A DNA stretch of 34,855 bases from Lachnospiraceae bacterium UBA3821 (GCA_002368865.1 DFDT01000221.1:1-34855); one strand, 5' to 3'; shown: positions 15,898 through 24,897, counted from the first letter of the stretch. A program made the numbers and translations. Notes: generated by a model from the sequence alone, not told the origin.

Positions 15898-16065
15898 AAG
15901 TGTTTTTGAACTCGACAGGCTCATCAATTTTAAAACGCGGCCAGAAACGGACGAGGCATACGGAGGCACAAATCCACAACAGATTAGCATTAACGGTTGA
16001 AGTGTTTGCCGGGCGTTAGTAAACGGGGGATAGTATATATTGAGAAAGCTTGTAGGAGGAAATAA

Positions 16066-16488
16066 GTGATTAAACAAATATCAATTTTTGCTGAAAACAA
16101 AAAGGGCTCGATGCGCGAGATTACCAGAGTATTGGCGGAACAGGGAATAAGTATACTTGCGCTTGTGACCAATGATAGCGCCGAGTTTGGTATTGTGAGG
16201 ATGGTCGTGTCAAACCAGGAGCTGACTTTTGATGTGTTAAAGAAGGCTGGGTATATGGTTCGCGCTGATACGGTGATAGCAGTGAAAATTGGCGACGAAC
16301 CGGGCAGTCTGGATCGATTGCTGCTTGAACTCTTAGAGAGCAATGTTAATGTAGATTATCTTTACATGTCATATGACAGAAATAATGCTGTACCTATCGC
16401 GGTGATAAAGACACCGGATATCTATGAGGTGGCAGAGTGTCTGACAGCTCGCGGGTGCAAACTTCTGTGCAGAGGAGAGACAGGATAA
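16066..16488 (+). CDS. Tandem ACT-domain protein
   Basis: This 140-residue protein consists of two ACT domains, small modules that bind amino acids. The first (about 3-65) begins KQISIFAENKKGSMREI and the second (about 70-135) contains KIGDEPGSLDRLLLELLE. GTG 16066 is the start, with AGGAGG six bases before. Stand-alone two-ACT proteins of this length are common in Clostridia and are thought to sense amino acids, but their partners are not well known. It lies near the trpEG pair on the opposite strand, so a link with aromatic amino acids is possible but not shown. Confidence 0.85.
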   Translation: MIKQISIFAENKKGSMREITRVLAEQGISILALVTNDSAEFGIVRMVVSNQELTFDVLKKAGYMVRADTVIAVKIGDEPGSLDRLLLELLESNVNVDYLYMSYDRNNAVPIAVIKTPDIYEVAECLTARGCKLLCRGETG

Positions 16489-16534
16489 AAGCAGCCATAC
16501 TAAAAATGATTTTTGACACATATATTATGGAGGA

Positions 16535-17008
16535 GTGGATCGCAAAGCAGTAACAGCTGGTGATCTCTATACGCTCAGCTATGGTGGCTTTTCTCTGATA
16601 GACAGTAGGGATAAATACTACCCTCAGTCGACGGATGCTAAGCTGTTATTTGTGCCGGAAGACTATAACGGTATAGGGATTCCTGATAATATCTCAGTAG
16701 AATACGGCACAAACAAATATTCAAAAAGTGATACGGGCGCGTTAGGTGAAGCAATTATGACACAGCTTGCACTGCAGTCAGGAGGAAGGCTGTCGGGGGA
16801 CATAACAGCCTCCGGAATTACCTCTGACAAAGGGGAGCCTGTTCTGGTTTTCAACTTTTCTACGGAAGACAGGCAGATCACTCAGTATTATATCTGTGGA
16901 GATTATGAATACATTTTAGTTTACGAAACAAATTTCAGCGGCTCCTCTGAAAGTGATGAGGCTGCTCAAAACATCATGAACACGTTTGAGTGGTTGAATA
17001 GCGATTAA
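16535..17008 (+). CDS. Small unrecognised protein, apparently lacking its export signal
   Basis: The frame runs from GTG 16535 to TAA, 157 residues. The sequence (DLYTLSYGGFSLIDSRDKYYP at residues 10-30 and IMNTFEWLNSD at the end) has the look of the exported domain of small Gram-positive lipoproteins in which a beta-rich PsbP/DcrB-like fold ends in a short helix. No signal peptide precedes it. A TGA lies in frame at 16514-16516, and the AGGAG closest to the GTG overlaps the start region, so initiation here is doubtful. It is probably an N-terminally truncated copy or a gene with a damaged 5' end. Function unknown. Confidence 0.5.
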   Translation: MDRKAVTAGDLYTLSYGGFSLIDSRDKYYPQSTDAKLLFVPEDYNGIGIPDNISVEYGTNKYSKSDTGALGEAIMTQLALQSGGRLSGDITASGITSDKGEPVLVFNFSTEDRQITQYYICGDYEYILVYETNFSGSSESDEAAQNIMNTFEWLNSD

Positions 17009-17050
17009 AGGACAGACAAAATGAGCGGCTAGCTTCTGCTTCAGAAAGCA

Positions 17051-17626
17051 TCAGGAGTAAAAAGCAATAAAATTTCTGAGCATAGTGGCTCCATAAGGTG
17101 TCAGAATCGATTCTGGATGGAACTGAACACCGTAAATTTGATATGCTCGATGTTTGACAGCCATTATTTCGTTATCTTCCGTCCAGGCAGTTACATACAG
17201 ACACTTTGGAAGTTTGTCTGCCGGAACAATAAGAGAATGATATCGTGCAACTTCTGTCACCTGAGGGATGCCTTTAAATAAAAGGCATCCGTCGTCGAGA
17301 TGAACCCGTGAGGTTTTTCCATGCATGAGGTGTTCTGCATGGGAAATCTCTGCACCGAACGCCTGGCAGATAGCCTGGTGCCCAAGGCAGACACCGAGAA
17401 TAGGAACGTTCGTTTTAAGAGCTTCTATAACTTCAATCATAATCCCTGCGTTTTCCGGACGGCCGGGACCGGGAGAGAGAATAATTTTTTCGGGATTAAG
17501 CGCCTTTATCTCCCCCACGGTCATCTCGTCATTACGGATCACTCTGATGTCCGGGGTGAGTTCCCCGATCATTTGATAAAGGTTATAAGAGAAACTATCA
17601 TAATTATCAATTAAAAGAATACTCAT
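17051..17626 (-). CDS. trpG: Anthranilate synthase component II (glutamine amidotransferase)
   Basis: This 191-residue class I glutamine amidotransferase supplies ammonia to TrpE in the first step of tryptophan synthesis. The catalytic triad is visible as C80 in GVCLGHQ and H170/E172 in FHPESI. SPGPGRPENAG (51-61) forms the oxyanion-hole region. It overlaps the end of trpE by four bases, so the subunits are made together. The same fold serves PabA; the TrpE-type partner supports TrpG, although PabA/TrpG proteins can serve both pathways. The rest of the trp operon is not next to it in the window. Confidence 0.9.
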   Translation of the reverse strand: MSILLIDNYDSFSYNLYQMIGELTPDIRVIRNDEMTVGEIKALNPEKIILSPGPGRPENAGIMIEVIEALKTNVPILGVCLGHQAICQAFGAEISHAEHLMHGKTSRVHLDDGCLLFKGIPQVTEVARYHSLIVPADKLPKCLYVTAWTEDNEIMAVKHRAYQIYGVQFHPESILTPYGATMLRNFIAFYS

Positions 17627-19089
17627 TCCAACTCCTGTGCAGCTTCTAGAGCTTCTATTGTGGCTTTTGCCTTATTCAGGCATTCTTCAAATTCTCTTTC
17701 AGGCACCGAATCAGCTACAATTCCTGCGCCGCTTCTCACAAAAACGGTTCTGTTTTTCTTATAAGCGATTCGAATCGCGATGCCTGTATCCATATTGCCG
17801 GTGAAACCTATATAACCGATGGCCCCCCCATATATACCCCTTCTGCTGTTCTCTAGCTCTGCAATCAACTGGTAAGCTCTGATTTTGGGAGCACCGGAGA
17901 GGGTCCCTGCGGGAAGTACTGCTTCAATGGCGTCAAATGCGTCACGGTCATCAGCAAGTTCCCCTCGGATTGTTGAGCCGATATGCATGACATGAGAGAA
18001 ACGTTCGATTGAATGAAGCTGTTCGACGCGGACAGTACCAAATTTGCATATTTTGCCCAAGTCATTTCTGCCGAGATCTACGAGCATATCATGTTCAGCT
18101 AATTCTTTTTCATCGCTCAGAAGTTCTTTTTCAAAACGAATATCTTCTTCCGGACTCTTCCCTCTCGTTCTGGTGCCTGCGAGCGGGAAGGTGCGGACCT
18201 CGTTGCCCTGGACCTTTACCAGAGTTTCGGGAGACGCACCGACCACCTCTACATCAGTCCCTGCAAAAAAGAACATGTAAGGAGAAGGGTTGACAGTGCG
18301 TAAGATGCGGTAGGTATTTAGGAGACTTCCTTCGAAACGCGCAGATAACCTGTTTGAGAGTACAATCTGGAAGACATCACCTTCCCGAATGTACTCTTTT
18401 GCCTTTTCAACCATATTGCAAAACTGATCTTTGCTAAAAAGCGGAACAAACGGACTCATGATCTTGCCGGGGATATATGGAGCAATGGCGCCTTTCTTCT
18501 GGAAAAGACGGGCGATGCGGTGAAGTTCGTTAAACGTTTTGACATAATTTGTCCTATAGTTGTTTAGACGCATATTGGCAATCAAGATGATCTTTTGACG
18601 AAGATGGTCAAAAGCGATCACCTTATCGAAAAGCATGAGATCCATATCTTTGAGGGATTCGGTGTCGTCGATTTTCCGTCTTGCCGTTGGCTCGGAGTAG
18701 CCGAAATAGTCAAATGAAAAGTACCCCACAAGTCCGCCGGTAAAGGGAGGAAGATCCTCTAATACGGGGCTTTTGTAATCGCTCAAAAGCTTTCGGAGTT
18801 CTGCGGAAGGATTCTCGGTATCAAACTGAAAGCTGCCGATTTTCATACGCCCATCCTTGCATGTGATTTCCATTATGGGATCAAGCCCCAGAAACGAGTA
18901 TCTTCCCCATGTCTCATCGACCTTGGCTGATTCAAGCAGAAAGCAGTGCTTTGAGGCGCCCATTAGCATTCGAACGACTTCTATGGGCGTTGTAAAATCT
19001 GACAGGATCTCACAATACAAAGGCATAATGCTATACTTTCCGGATTCTGCAAATTCTTGTACTACTTTTATTCCGGGTTCAATTCTCAT
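17623..19089 (-). CDS. trpE: Anthranilate synthase component I
   Basis: This 488-residue chorismate-using enzyme makes anthranilate together with TrpG. Start at ATG 19089 is preferred because GGAGGTG lies just before it; an upstream in-frame ATG at 19155 would add 22 unlikely residues. The feedback-inhibitor site motif LLESA is near the N-terminus (about residues 50-54). The chorismate-binding domain shows NPSPYMFFF, GASPETLV, PLAGTRTRG, DLGRNDLGK and GTLSGAPKIRA, all typical of TrpE. The LLES motif argues against PabB. It is divergent from the hybrid-cluster protein gene. The leader (19090-19200 on the minus strand) contains inverted repeats but no tryptophan-rich leader peptide could be recognised. 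Confidence 0.92.
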   Translation of the reverse strand: MRIEPGIKVVQEFAESGKYSIMPLYCEILSDFTTPIEVVRMLMGASKHCFLLESAKVDETWGRYSFLGLDPIMEITCKDGRMKIGSFQFDTENPSAELRKLLSDYKSPVLEDLPPFTGGLVGYFSFDYFGYSEPTARRKIDDTESLKDMDLMLFDKVIAFDHLRQKIILIANMRLNNYRTNYVKTFNELHRIARLFQKKGAIAPYIPGKIMSPFVPLFSKDQFCNMVEKAKEYIREGDVFQIVLSNRLSARFEGSLLNTYRILRTVNPSPYMFFFAGTDVEVVGASPETLVKVQGNEVRTFPLAGTRTRGKSPEEDIRFEKELLSDEKELAEHDMLVDLGRNDLGKICKFGTVRVEQLHSIERFSHVMHIGSTIRGELADDRDAFDAIEAVLPAGTLSGAPKIRAYQLIAELENSRRGIYGGAIGYIGFTGNMDTGIAIRIAYKKNRTVFVRSGAGIVADSVPEREFEECLNKAKATIEALEAAQELE

Positions 19090-19153
19090 AAGGCACCTCC
19101 ATTCCGTATCCGATAAATCGTTATTGTAAACAATATCAAATATACAGGGTTTC

Positions 19154-19196
19154 AACTAACACTATAAGAACACCCATCGTTTGCAGGCTGTTAGTT
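19154..19196. repeat. Inverted repeat in the trpE-hcp divergent spacer
   Basis: AACTAACA (19154-19161) and TGTTAGTT (19189-19196) are exact reverse complements 27 bases apart. A second small palindrome, ATTGT-AA-ACAAT (19123-19134), lies between it and trpE. They may be operators or part of a trpE leader structure. No T-box or attenuator pattern was found. Confidence 0.35.
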
Positions 19197-19292
19197 TACT
19201 CGTGATAAAGTTTCTACAAAGAGGACAAAGAGAAGTAATTTGCCACTATTAACAGATAGGCTGCGTGTTTTCTGATTTTTATGGGGGTGTAG

Positions 19293-20921
19293 ATGGAGAA
19301 TTTAATGTTTTGCTACCAGTGCCAGGAAGCGGCCGAAGGAACAGGCTGCACAAAAGAAGGAGTCTGCGGCAAGAACCCGGAAACGGCGGCCATGCAGGAT
19401 TTGCTGGTATATGTGACGAAAGGTCTGGCGTGTGTCGTGACACAGCTTTATGTAGAAGGAAGAAACGTCGACCTCAAGACCTGTCATCTTATTACACAAA
19501 ATCTTTCTATGACATTAACTAACATGAACTTTGACAGTAGAGTCATTGCCGGGCGGGTGGAAAGAACACTTTCTTTAAAAAGGAGGCTCCTCGCCCGGGT
19601 TGAAAACCAAAACGGGCTTTGTGAAGCGGCAATTTGGGATGGGAACAAAAAGGATTTTAGAGATAAAGCACGGTCCGTCGGCATCACGGCAACATGTGAC
19701 GAAGATACTCACAGTTTGAAAGAGTTGATTACTTACGGGCTCAAGGGGCTTGCTGCATATGTTAGAAATGCAAACGCTTTACGTAAAGAAGACAGGGAAC
19801 TTGAAGCGTACATACAGTCAGCATTGGCAAGAACGCTAGACGATGAGTTGAGCGTAGAAGGTCTTATCGATCTGGCGTTACAAACAGGGGAATATGGTTT
19901 AAAGGGGATGGCTCTTTTGGACCAGGCAAACACAGCCGCTTATGGAAATCCGGTGCTCTCGACAGTTGACATCGGCGTTAGAGATCGCCCCGGCATCCTT
20001 GTATCGGGGCATGACCTGCGGGACCTGGAAATGCTGCTTGAACAAACCAAAGGGATGGGGGTGGATATATATACTCATTCGGAGATGCTTCCGGCTCATT
20101 ATTATCCTGCGTTTAAAAAATACCCGCATTTAGTTGGAAACTACGGGAATTCCTGGTGGCAGCAAAAAGAGGAGTTTGACAAATTTCATGGACCCATCTT
20201 GATGACATCAAACTGCATTGTACCGCCGGCCGAAAGTTACAAAAACAGATTATGGACGACCGGAACAGTGGGTTTTCCTGGTTGCAGACATATTGCCGGA
20301 AACGCGTATGATAAAAAGAGTTTTTCGGGCATTATCGCGCAGGCCCTCAAGTGCCCGCCACCGGAAAAAAACGAGACCGGGTCCATTACAGGAGGTTTTG
20401 CGCACAGACAGACCGTAGCTCTTTCCGAGTTGATCGTTGATGGCATCAAGACGGGAAAAATCAGGAAAATTGTAGTAATGGCGGGATGCGACGGGCGAAT
20501 GAAAACCAGGGAGTATTACACGGAATTTGCGAGACGATTGCCAGGGGACGTCATTATTTTGACAGCGGGGTGTGTCAAATACCGGTTTAATAAACTGGAC
20601 CTGGGAAACATAGGCGGGATTCCGCGTGTTATTGATGTAGGACAATGTAATGACTCTTATTCCATTGTACTGATTGCGCTGGCCTTAAAAAACCTTTTAA
20701 GACTGAATGATATAAACGACCTTCCTATTGCCTACAATATTTCCTGGTATGAGCAAAAAGCGGTGATGGTGCTTTTGAGCCTTTTATATCTGGGAGTAAC
20801 CAATATCCATATTGGTCCGACGCTCCCCGCTTTTTTATCCCCCGGCGTAATACGGGTTTTGGAGGAGAGATTTGGAATAACCGGTATTTGTTCTGTAGAG
20901 AAGGATCTGGAATTGGTTTAA
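19293..20921 (+). CDS. hcp: Hybrid-cluster protein (hydroxylamine/nitric oxide reductase)
   Basis: This 542-residue cytoplasmic iron-sulfur protein carries an N-terminal [4Fe-4S] cluster site with C7, C10, C19 and C25 (MFCYQCQEA...GTGCTKEGVCGK), the spacing typical of anaerobes. The hybrid Fe-S-O cluster ligands are expected among the later conserved blocks NCIVPP, GFPGCRH, GCVKYRFNK and GQCNDSYS, all present. The enzyme reduces hydroxylamine and nitric oxide and has been linked to nitrosative stress and protein S-nitrosylation. ATG 19293 follows GGGGGTG. Rubrerythrin and an AraC regulator follow, making a redox-stress neighbourhood. The length is normal and the gene looks intact. Confidence 0.94.
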   Translation: MENLMFCYQCQEAAEGTGCTKEGVCGKNPETAAMQDLLVYVTKGLACVVTQLYVEGRNVDLKTCHLITQNLSMTLTNMNFDSRVIAGRVERTLSLKRRLLARVENQNGLCEAAIWDGNKKDFRDKARSVGITATCDEDTHSLKELITYGLKGLAAYVRNANALRKEDRELEAYIQSALARTLDDELSVEGLIDLALQTGEYGLKGMALLDQANTAAYGNPVLSTVDIGVRDRPGILVSGHDLRDLEMLLEQTKGMGVDIYTHSEMLPAHYYPAFKKYPHLVGNYGNSWWQQKEEFDKFHGPILMTSNCIVPPAESYKNRLWTTGTVGFPGCRHIAGNAYDKKSFSGIIAQALKCPPPEKNETGSITGGFAHRQTVALSELIVDGIKTGKIRKIVVMAGCDGRMKTREYYTEFARRLPGDVIILTAGCVKYRFNKLDLGNIGGIPRVIDVGQCNDSYSIVLIALALKNLLRLNDINDLPIAYNISWYEQKAVMVLLSLLYLGVTNIHIGPTLPAFLSPGVIRVLEERFGITGICSVEKDLELV

Positions 20922-20932
20922 GCAAGTAAAAA

Positions 20933-20970
20933 CGGTACTGCGGCAACAGCCTGAGCGTTGCGCAGTACCG
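20933..20970 (-). terminator. Terminator of the rubrerythrin gene
   Basis: CGGTACTGCGGCAAC pairs with GTTGCGCAGTACCG with one bulged G. On the minus strand the stem is followed by TTTTTAC, so it terminates the rubrerythrin transcript. On the plus strand no T-run follows, though it may still slow read-through from hcp. Confidence 0.75.
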
Positions 20971-20999
20971 AATGGGGTAAGAAGGTTGTTTAGTAGGCG

Positions 21000-21644
21000 T
21001 CAATAATTATCAGCGGATAACTCAAAATAACTCTGGGGATGATCACAGACCGGACAAACATCAGGGGCATTCGTGCCGACAACGATATGACCGCAGTTTC
21101 TGCACTCCCACACGCTGACTCCGCTCTTTTCAAATACTTCATTGGCCTCGACATTGTGCAGGAGAGAACGGTATCGTTCCTCGTGATGTTTTTCGATTGC
21201 TGCAACACGGCGGAACTTCTCGGCTAGTTCGTGAAAGCCTTCTTTGTCTGCTGTTTTTGCGAAACCGTCGTACATATCGGTCCACTCGTAATTCTCGCCT
21301 TCCGCAGCAGACTTCAGATTTTTTGCAGTGTCACCGATTCCGCCAAGCTCCTTGAACCACATTTTTGCATGCTCTTTTTCGTTTTCCGCGGTTTTCATAA
21401 AGAGAGCGGCGATCTGCTCATAACCTTCTTTTTTTGCCTTGGAAGCAAAATAGGTGTATTTATTTCTGGCCTGGGATTCCCCGGCGAAAGCAGCTTCAAG
21501 GTTTTTTTCGGTCTGTGTTCCCGCATAGGGGCTTTCCTCTTTTACCGGATCAAATACGTTTTTTTTATGACATATGGGACATTCTGCCGGAGCGGAATCT
21601 CCTTCATAAACGTAGCCACATACTTTACATACATATTTTGACAT
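21000..21644 (-). CDS. Rubrerythrin with rubredoxin domains at both ends
   Basis: This 214-residue non-haem iron peroxidase detoxifies hydrogen peroxide in anaerobes. Domains in order are a rubredoxin-like domain with C6, C9, C22 and C25 ([14 protein letters not shown]), a ferritin-like four-helix domain (about 45-165) with the di-iron motifs [15 protein letters not shown] and EKHHEE, and a second rubredoxin-like domain with C181, C184, C197 and C200 ([12 protein letters not shown]). ATG 21644 (MSKYVCK) is chosen over an upstream in-frame start at 21674, because AAAGGA precedes it and the first cysteine pair sits where family members have it. Common rubrerythrins have only the C-terminal rubredoxin domain. 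Divergent from the AraC-type regulator. Confidence 0.93.
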   Translation of the reverse strand: MSKYVCKVCGYVYEGDSAPAECPICHKKNVFDPVKEESPYAGTQTEKNLEAAFAGESQARNKYTYFASKAKKEGYEQIAALFMKTAENEKEHAKMWFKELGGIGDTAKNLKSAAEGENYEWTDMYDGFAKTADKEGFHELAEKFRRVAAIEKHHEERYRSLLHNVEANEVFEKSGVSVWECRNCGHIVVGTNAPDVCPVCDHPQSYFELSADNY

Positions 21645-21728
21645 ATAACATATCCTTTCTTTTATTACTAACAAGTTGTCTGTCTGATAAGGATAGTAGC
21701 ATATTCAAAATTTAAATTATATAAGAAT

Positions 21729-21749
21729 ATTATCTGAATATCGGATAAT
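21729..21749. promoter_or_regulatory. Inverted repeat in the rubrerythrin-AraC divergent spacer
   Basis: ATTATC (21729-21734) and GATAAT (21744-21749) are exact reverse complements with a 9-base spacer. The repeat lies 18 bases before the AraC start and about 85 bases upstream of the rubrerythrin start. It is a candidate operator, but the region is A/T-rich so chance is possible. Confidence 0.35.
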
Positions 21750-21767
21750 TTTAGAGGAGTTGCAACA

Positions 21768-22658
21768 ATGATTACAAATAGCGAAATGATTACTGTTTCC
21801 GGTTTACCGGTGGCTCTTTCCAACAAAATAGTTAATAAATGCGTGGTTAAAAAGGAACTACTTCATTGGCATAGCGGAGTAGAACTTTTCTGTGTTCGCA
21901 GTGGCTGCGTTCACTGCAAGGTAAATGAATCTATTTTTAAACTTATGAAGGGCGAATTCTGCTTTATTAACGCAAAGAGTCTTCACCGTGTGTACAGTGA
22001 AAGCGAAGAGGCGGGGGAACTTGATGTGCTGATGATTGATCCGGATTTTTTTTCCAGAAACAAAAAAATATATGAGGACTATGTTTTGCCCGTTGTGGAC
22101 AGTCAGGAATTTTCGCATGTTCGAATCGACATACACAGTAAAGAAATCTATCAATTGTCAGGTATATTTGACGCGGTTTGCAATACGATAAGGGAAAACG
22201 AAGAAGCTTATGCCCTTGATGTAGCAGGATATATATATATGATTTTCAGAAGATTGCATCTTATGTATTTAAGCCGAGAGAGTGCCCCGGTCTCTTATAA
22301 CAGAGATATACTGCTGCTAAGAAAAATGACGGATTATATCAAAGAGAACCACATGGAGCACATCTGCCTTGATGACATTAGGAGAGCGGCAGGCATAAGC
22401 AGATCAAAATGCACTGCAATATTTAAGAAATATTGCGGGAAACCGCCCATTGCGTTTCTTAACAACTATCGGCTGAACGTAGGTGCAAAGCTGCTCCTTA
22501 CAACAGACGAAACGATCGCTGATATTGCTAACGAATGCGGCATCGGGGAGCAAAGTTATTTTGGCAAGATGTTCCGTAAAGAATACGGGAGCGCGCCGTC
22601 CCAGTGGCGGAACAAAAACAGGCAGCAGAGCAAACAGGTTCTTGCCGATGCTATTTAG
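21768..22658 (+). CDS. AraC-family transcriptional regulator with cupin-type sensor domain
   Basis: This 296-residue protein has an N-terminal beta-rich cupin-like sensor (about 15-100; LHWHSGVELFCVRSG) and a C-terminal pair of helix-turn-helix motifs (about 195-285). The first contains HICLDDIRRAAGISRSKCT and the second ETIADIANECGIGEQSYFGK followed by the family motif FRKEYGSAPSQWR. AGAGGAG precedes the ATG. It is divergent from rubrerythrin and convergent with the debranching enzyme. Which of these, or the nearby hcp, it controls cannot be told from sequence. AraC regulators of this layout usually bind sugars or small metabolites, so control of carbohydrate genes is as likely as control of redox genes. 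Confidence 0.9.
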   Translation: MITNSEMITVSGLPVALSNKIVNKCVVKKELLHWHSGVELFCVRSGCVHCKVNESIFKLMKGEFCFINAKSLHRVYSESEEAGELDVLMIDPDFFSRNKKIYEDYVLPVVDSQEFSHVRIDIHSKEIYQLSGIFDAVCNTIRENEEAYALDVAGYIYMIFRRLHLMYLSRESAPVSYNRDILLLRKMTDYIKENHMEHICLDDIRRAAGISRSKCTAIFKKYCGKPPIAFLNNYRLNVGAKLLLTTDETIADIANECGIGEQSYFGKMFRKEYGSAPSQWRNKNRQQSKQVLADAI

Positions 22659-22676
22659 GCGCGGAAGAGCGGTGCA

Positions 22677-24824
22677 TCAGTTGAGCAGCAGGACCTGAAC
22701 GGATCTGGGCGCCAAAATATGACATCGGCCGCCGTTTATGTCTTCTCGGGGAACATCCGAAGCGGTGTCGAAAACGATGCGGAAGGATCGCCCGTGAGGC
22801 AGTTTCGGGAGGAGGAGGAGCTGCTCTTCCCAATAAACATTAATTGCGAGGAGAATGACATCGTCTTCTGCTGCGCACACGTCGCATCCGGAACCACAGG
22901 AAGCCGGAAGCGGCGCACAGGTCTCTTTACAACCGGCGTATAGGATCCCAAGTGCTTTGGACAGGGAAGAAGGCTCAATAACAGAGATTTCAGGAAAACC
23001 AAGCGAACACTCCCCGCATTTTCTCCGGATTATAGGGTGGGCTCTCCGGAAGGTAAGCAGGGCCTGCACGTGATCGTGGAAAAAACGGTTTTTCTCAAGA
23101 TCTTCCCAATTCAGCCAGGACGTTTCATTGTCCTGGCAGTACGCGTTATTGTTTCCGCCCTGGGAATTCATGAATTCGTCACCAGAGAGAATCATTGGCG
23201 TTCCGCGGCTCATAAGCAGCACGGCAATCGCGTTGTACATGAGTTTTAAGCGAAGTCTCCTAATCCCCTCATCTTCTGTCTGCCCTTCTGCGCCACAGTT
23301 CCAACTTCGATTGTCATCGACACCGTCCGTATTATTCCATCCGTTTGATTCATTATGCTTATGTGCATATGAGTATAAGTCATTCAGAGTAAAGCCATCA
23401 TGACAGGTGAGGAAGTTTACAGACGCTCCGGGACCTCTCTGTCCGGGGTCGTAAATATCCCGGGAGCCGGTTATCCGATCTGCTGCCCTCTTCCAAAGAC
23501 CGTAGTCTCCTTTCAGAAAATCCCGCAGCTCATCCCGGTAAAGACCATTCCACTCGGCCCAGCGTCCGCGGTAGCCGAAGCCGCCGATCTGATACAAGCC
23601 TCCCGCGTCCCAGGCTTCTGCAATCAGCTTCACATCAGAAAGGATGGGGTCACAGGCAAGCCGCTCCAATACGGGAGGGTTTGTCATGGGAGACCCGTCT
23701 TCATTTCTTCCCAGAATGCTTGCCAGATCAAACCGGAAGCCGTCGACATGGTACGCAGCGGTCCAATAGCGCAGGCTGTCCAGGATCAGATCCTGAACTA
23801 TCGGATGGTTACAGTTTACGGTGTTGCCGCAGCCGCTGAAATTAAGGTATTTTCCGTCTGGTGACAAAAGATAGTAAATACGGTTGTCAAATCCCTTAAA
23901 AGAAAAGACTGTTCCGTCTTCATTCCCCTCGGCTGTGTGGTTGAAAACAACGTCCAGGATACACTCTATATCATTGTCGTGAAGTTCCTTGATGAGAGTT
24001 TTAAGTTCTTCGCCTTCCCGATTAAACTCGGGAGTCGACGCGTAACTGGTATTAGGCGCAAAAAAGCTGACCGGGTTGTAACCCCAGTAGTTTAGGAGCC
24101 GTTGTTCGCCATAATACCGTTCATCTGCGCTCTCGTCGAACTCGAAGACCGGCATCAGTTCAACAGCGTTTATTCCTAATTTTTTTAAGTAAGGGATTTT
24201 TTCGATCAGACCTTGAAAAGTACCCGGCGCTGACACCCCGGAGGAGGGGTGCTTTGTAAAACCGCGGACGTGGAGTTCATAGATCACCAGGTCTTCCATT
24301 TTTAGATGGGGAAAATGGTCCGTTCCCCAGTCAAAAGTATTACGGACCACTCTGGCCTTATAAAACCCCGGGTTTTTAGTTCCCCAGACACTTTGTCCTG
24401 TGACTGCCCGCGCGTAAATGTCAAGCAGAATGTTCGAGGGATCAAATAAGAGACCTTTTTCGGGGGCGTAGACGCCATCCACGCTGTAGGCATATTCAAA
24501 CTCACTGATATCCAGACCGAATACGATCATAGACCAGACCCTGCCAATTCGGTACTTTTCCGGGAAAGGGACCCTCGCATAGGGAGTTGTCTGGCCGCGG
24601 TGGAACAAAAGGAGCGTGATTGATTTTCCGCCACTTGAGTGAACTGTAAAATTAACACCTCCGCGAATCACATTGGCACCCTTGAGATCATAAATGCCCG
24701 GCCGCACTGAAAAACCGGCCGACTGGTCCATCGGGACAAGGCGGAGCTCCCCCGCGGACGTGCTCCAGGTATCCGGAAAATCCGCATCCTTATTTTGGTC
24801 GTGAAGAGCTGTTCTTTCGTCCAT
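22677..24824 (-). CDS. glgX: Glycogen debranching enzyme / isoamylase-type alpha-1,6-glucosidase
   Basis: This 715-residue GH13 enzyme cleaves alpha-1,6 branches in glycogen or maltodextrins. An N-terminal CBM48-like beta domain (about 25-130) precedes the catalytic barrel. Catalytic blocks are DVVFNHT (region I), DGFRFDLAS (nucleophile Asp, region II), IAEAWD (acid Glu, region III) and LTCHDG (region IV). The motif YWGYNPVSFFAPN is typical of GlgX/TreX. Near the C-terminus is an unusual Cys-rich stretch (CKETCAPLPASCGSGCDVC), an insertion in a part that normally has none. GAGGAGG precedes ATG 24824. No other glycogen genes lie next to it. The MalEFG importer 4 kb away suggests use on imported maltodextrins. 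Confidence 0.93.
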   Translation of the reverse strand: MDERTALHDQNKDADFPDTWSTSAGELRLVPMDQSAGFSVRPGIYDLKGANVIRGGVNFTVHSSGGKSITLLLFHRGQTTPYARVPFPEKYRIGRVWSMIVFGLDISEFEYAYSVDGVYAPEKGLLFDPSNILLDIYARAVTGQSVWGTKNPGFYKARVVRNTFDWGTDHFPHLKMEDLVIYELHVRGFTKHPSSGVSAPGTFQGLIEKIPYLKKLGINAVELMPVFEFDESADERYYGEQRLLNYWGYNPVSFFAPNTSYASTPEFNREGEELKTLIKELHDNDIECILDVVFNHTAEGNEDGTVFSFKGFDNRIYYLLSPDGKYLNFSGCGNTVNCNHPIVQDLILDSLRYWTAAYHVDGFRFDLASILGRNEDGSPMTNPPVLERLACDPILSDVKLIAEAWDAGGLYQIGGFGYRGRWAEWNGLYRDELRDFLKGDYGLWKRAADRITGSRDIYDPGQRGPGASVNFLTCHDGFTLNDLYSYAHKHNESNGWNNTDGVDDNRSWNCGAEGQTEDEGIRRLRLKLMYNAIAVLLMSRGTPMILSGDEFMNSQGGNNNAYCQDNETSWLNWEDLEKNRFFHDHVQALLTFRRAHPIIRRKCGECSLGFPEISVIEPSSLSKALGILYAGCKETCAPLPASCGSGCDVCAAEDDVILLAINVYWEEQLLLLPKLPHGRSFRIVFDTASDVPREDINGGRCHILAPRSVQVLLLN

Positions 24825-24897
24825 GATCTAATCCTCCTCAGCCACAAGAAACCATCTTTTCACTAGTGTATATTTTAGAAAATTTAAACTAACCAGG

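Noticed and set aside
17051..17626. Reading the trpG product as PabA of folate synthesis
   Set aside because: The coupled large subunit has the LLES tryptophan-feedback motif of TrpE, so TrpG is the better primary name, although a double role is possible.
19090..19200. A T-box or tryptophan attenuator before trpE
   Set aside because: The leader is short, has no AGGGTGGNACCGCG-type T-box sequence, no Trp-rich leader peptide and no terminator hairpin with a T-run.
23400..23864. Plus-strand frame of 154 codons inside the debranching enzyme gene
   Set aside because: It lies opposite the conserved GH13 catalytic region and has no ribosome binding site.
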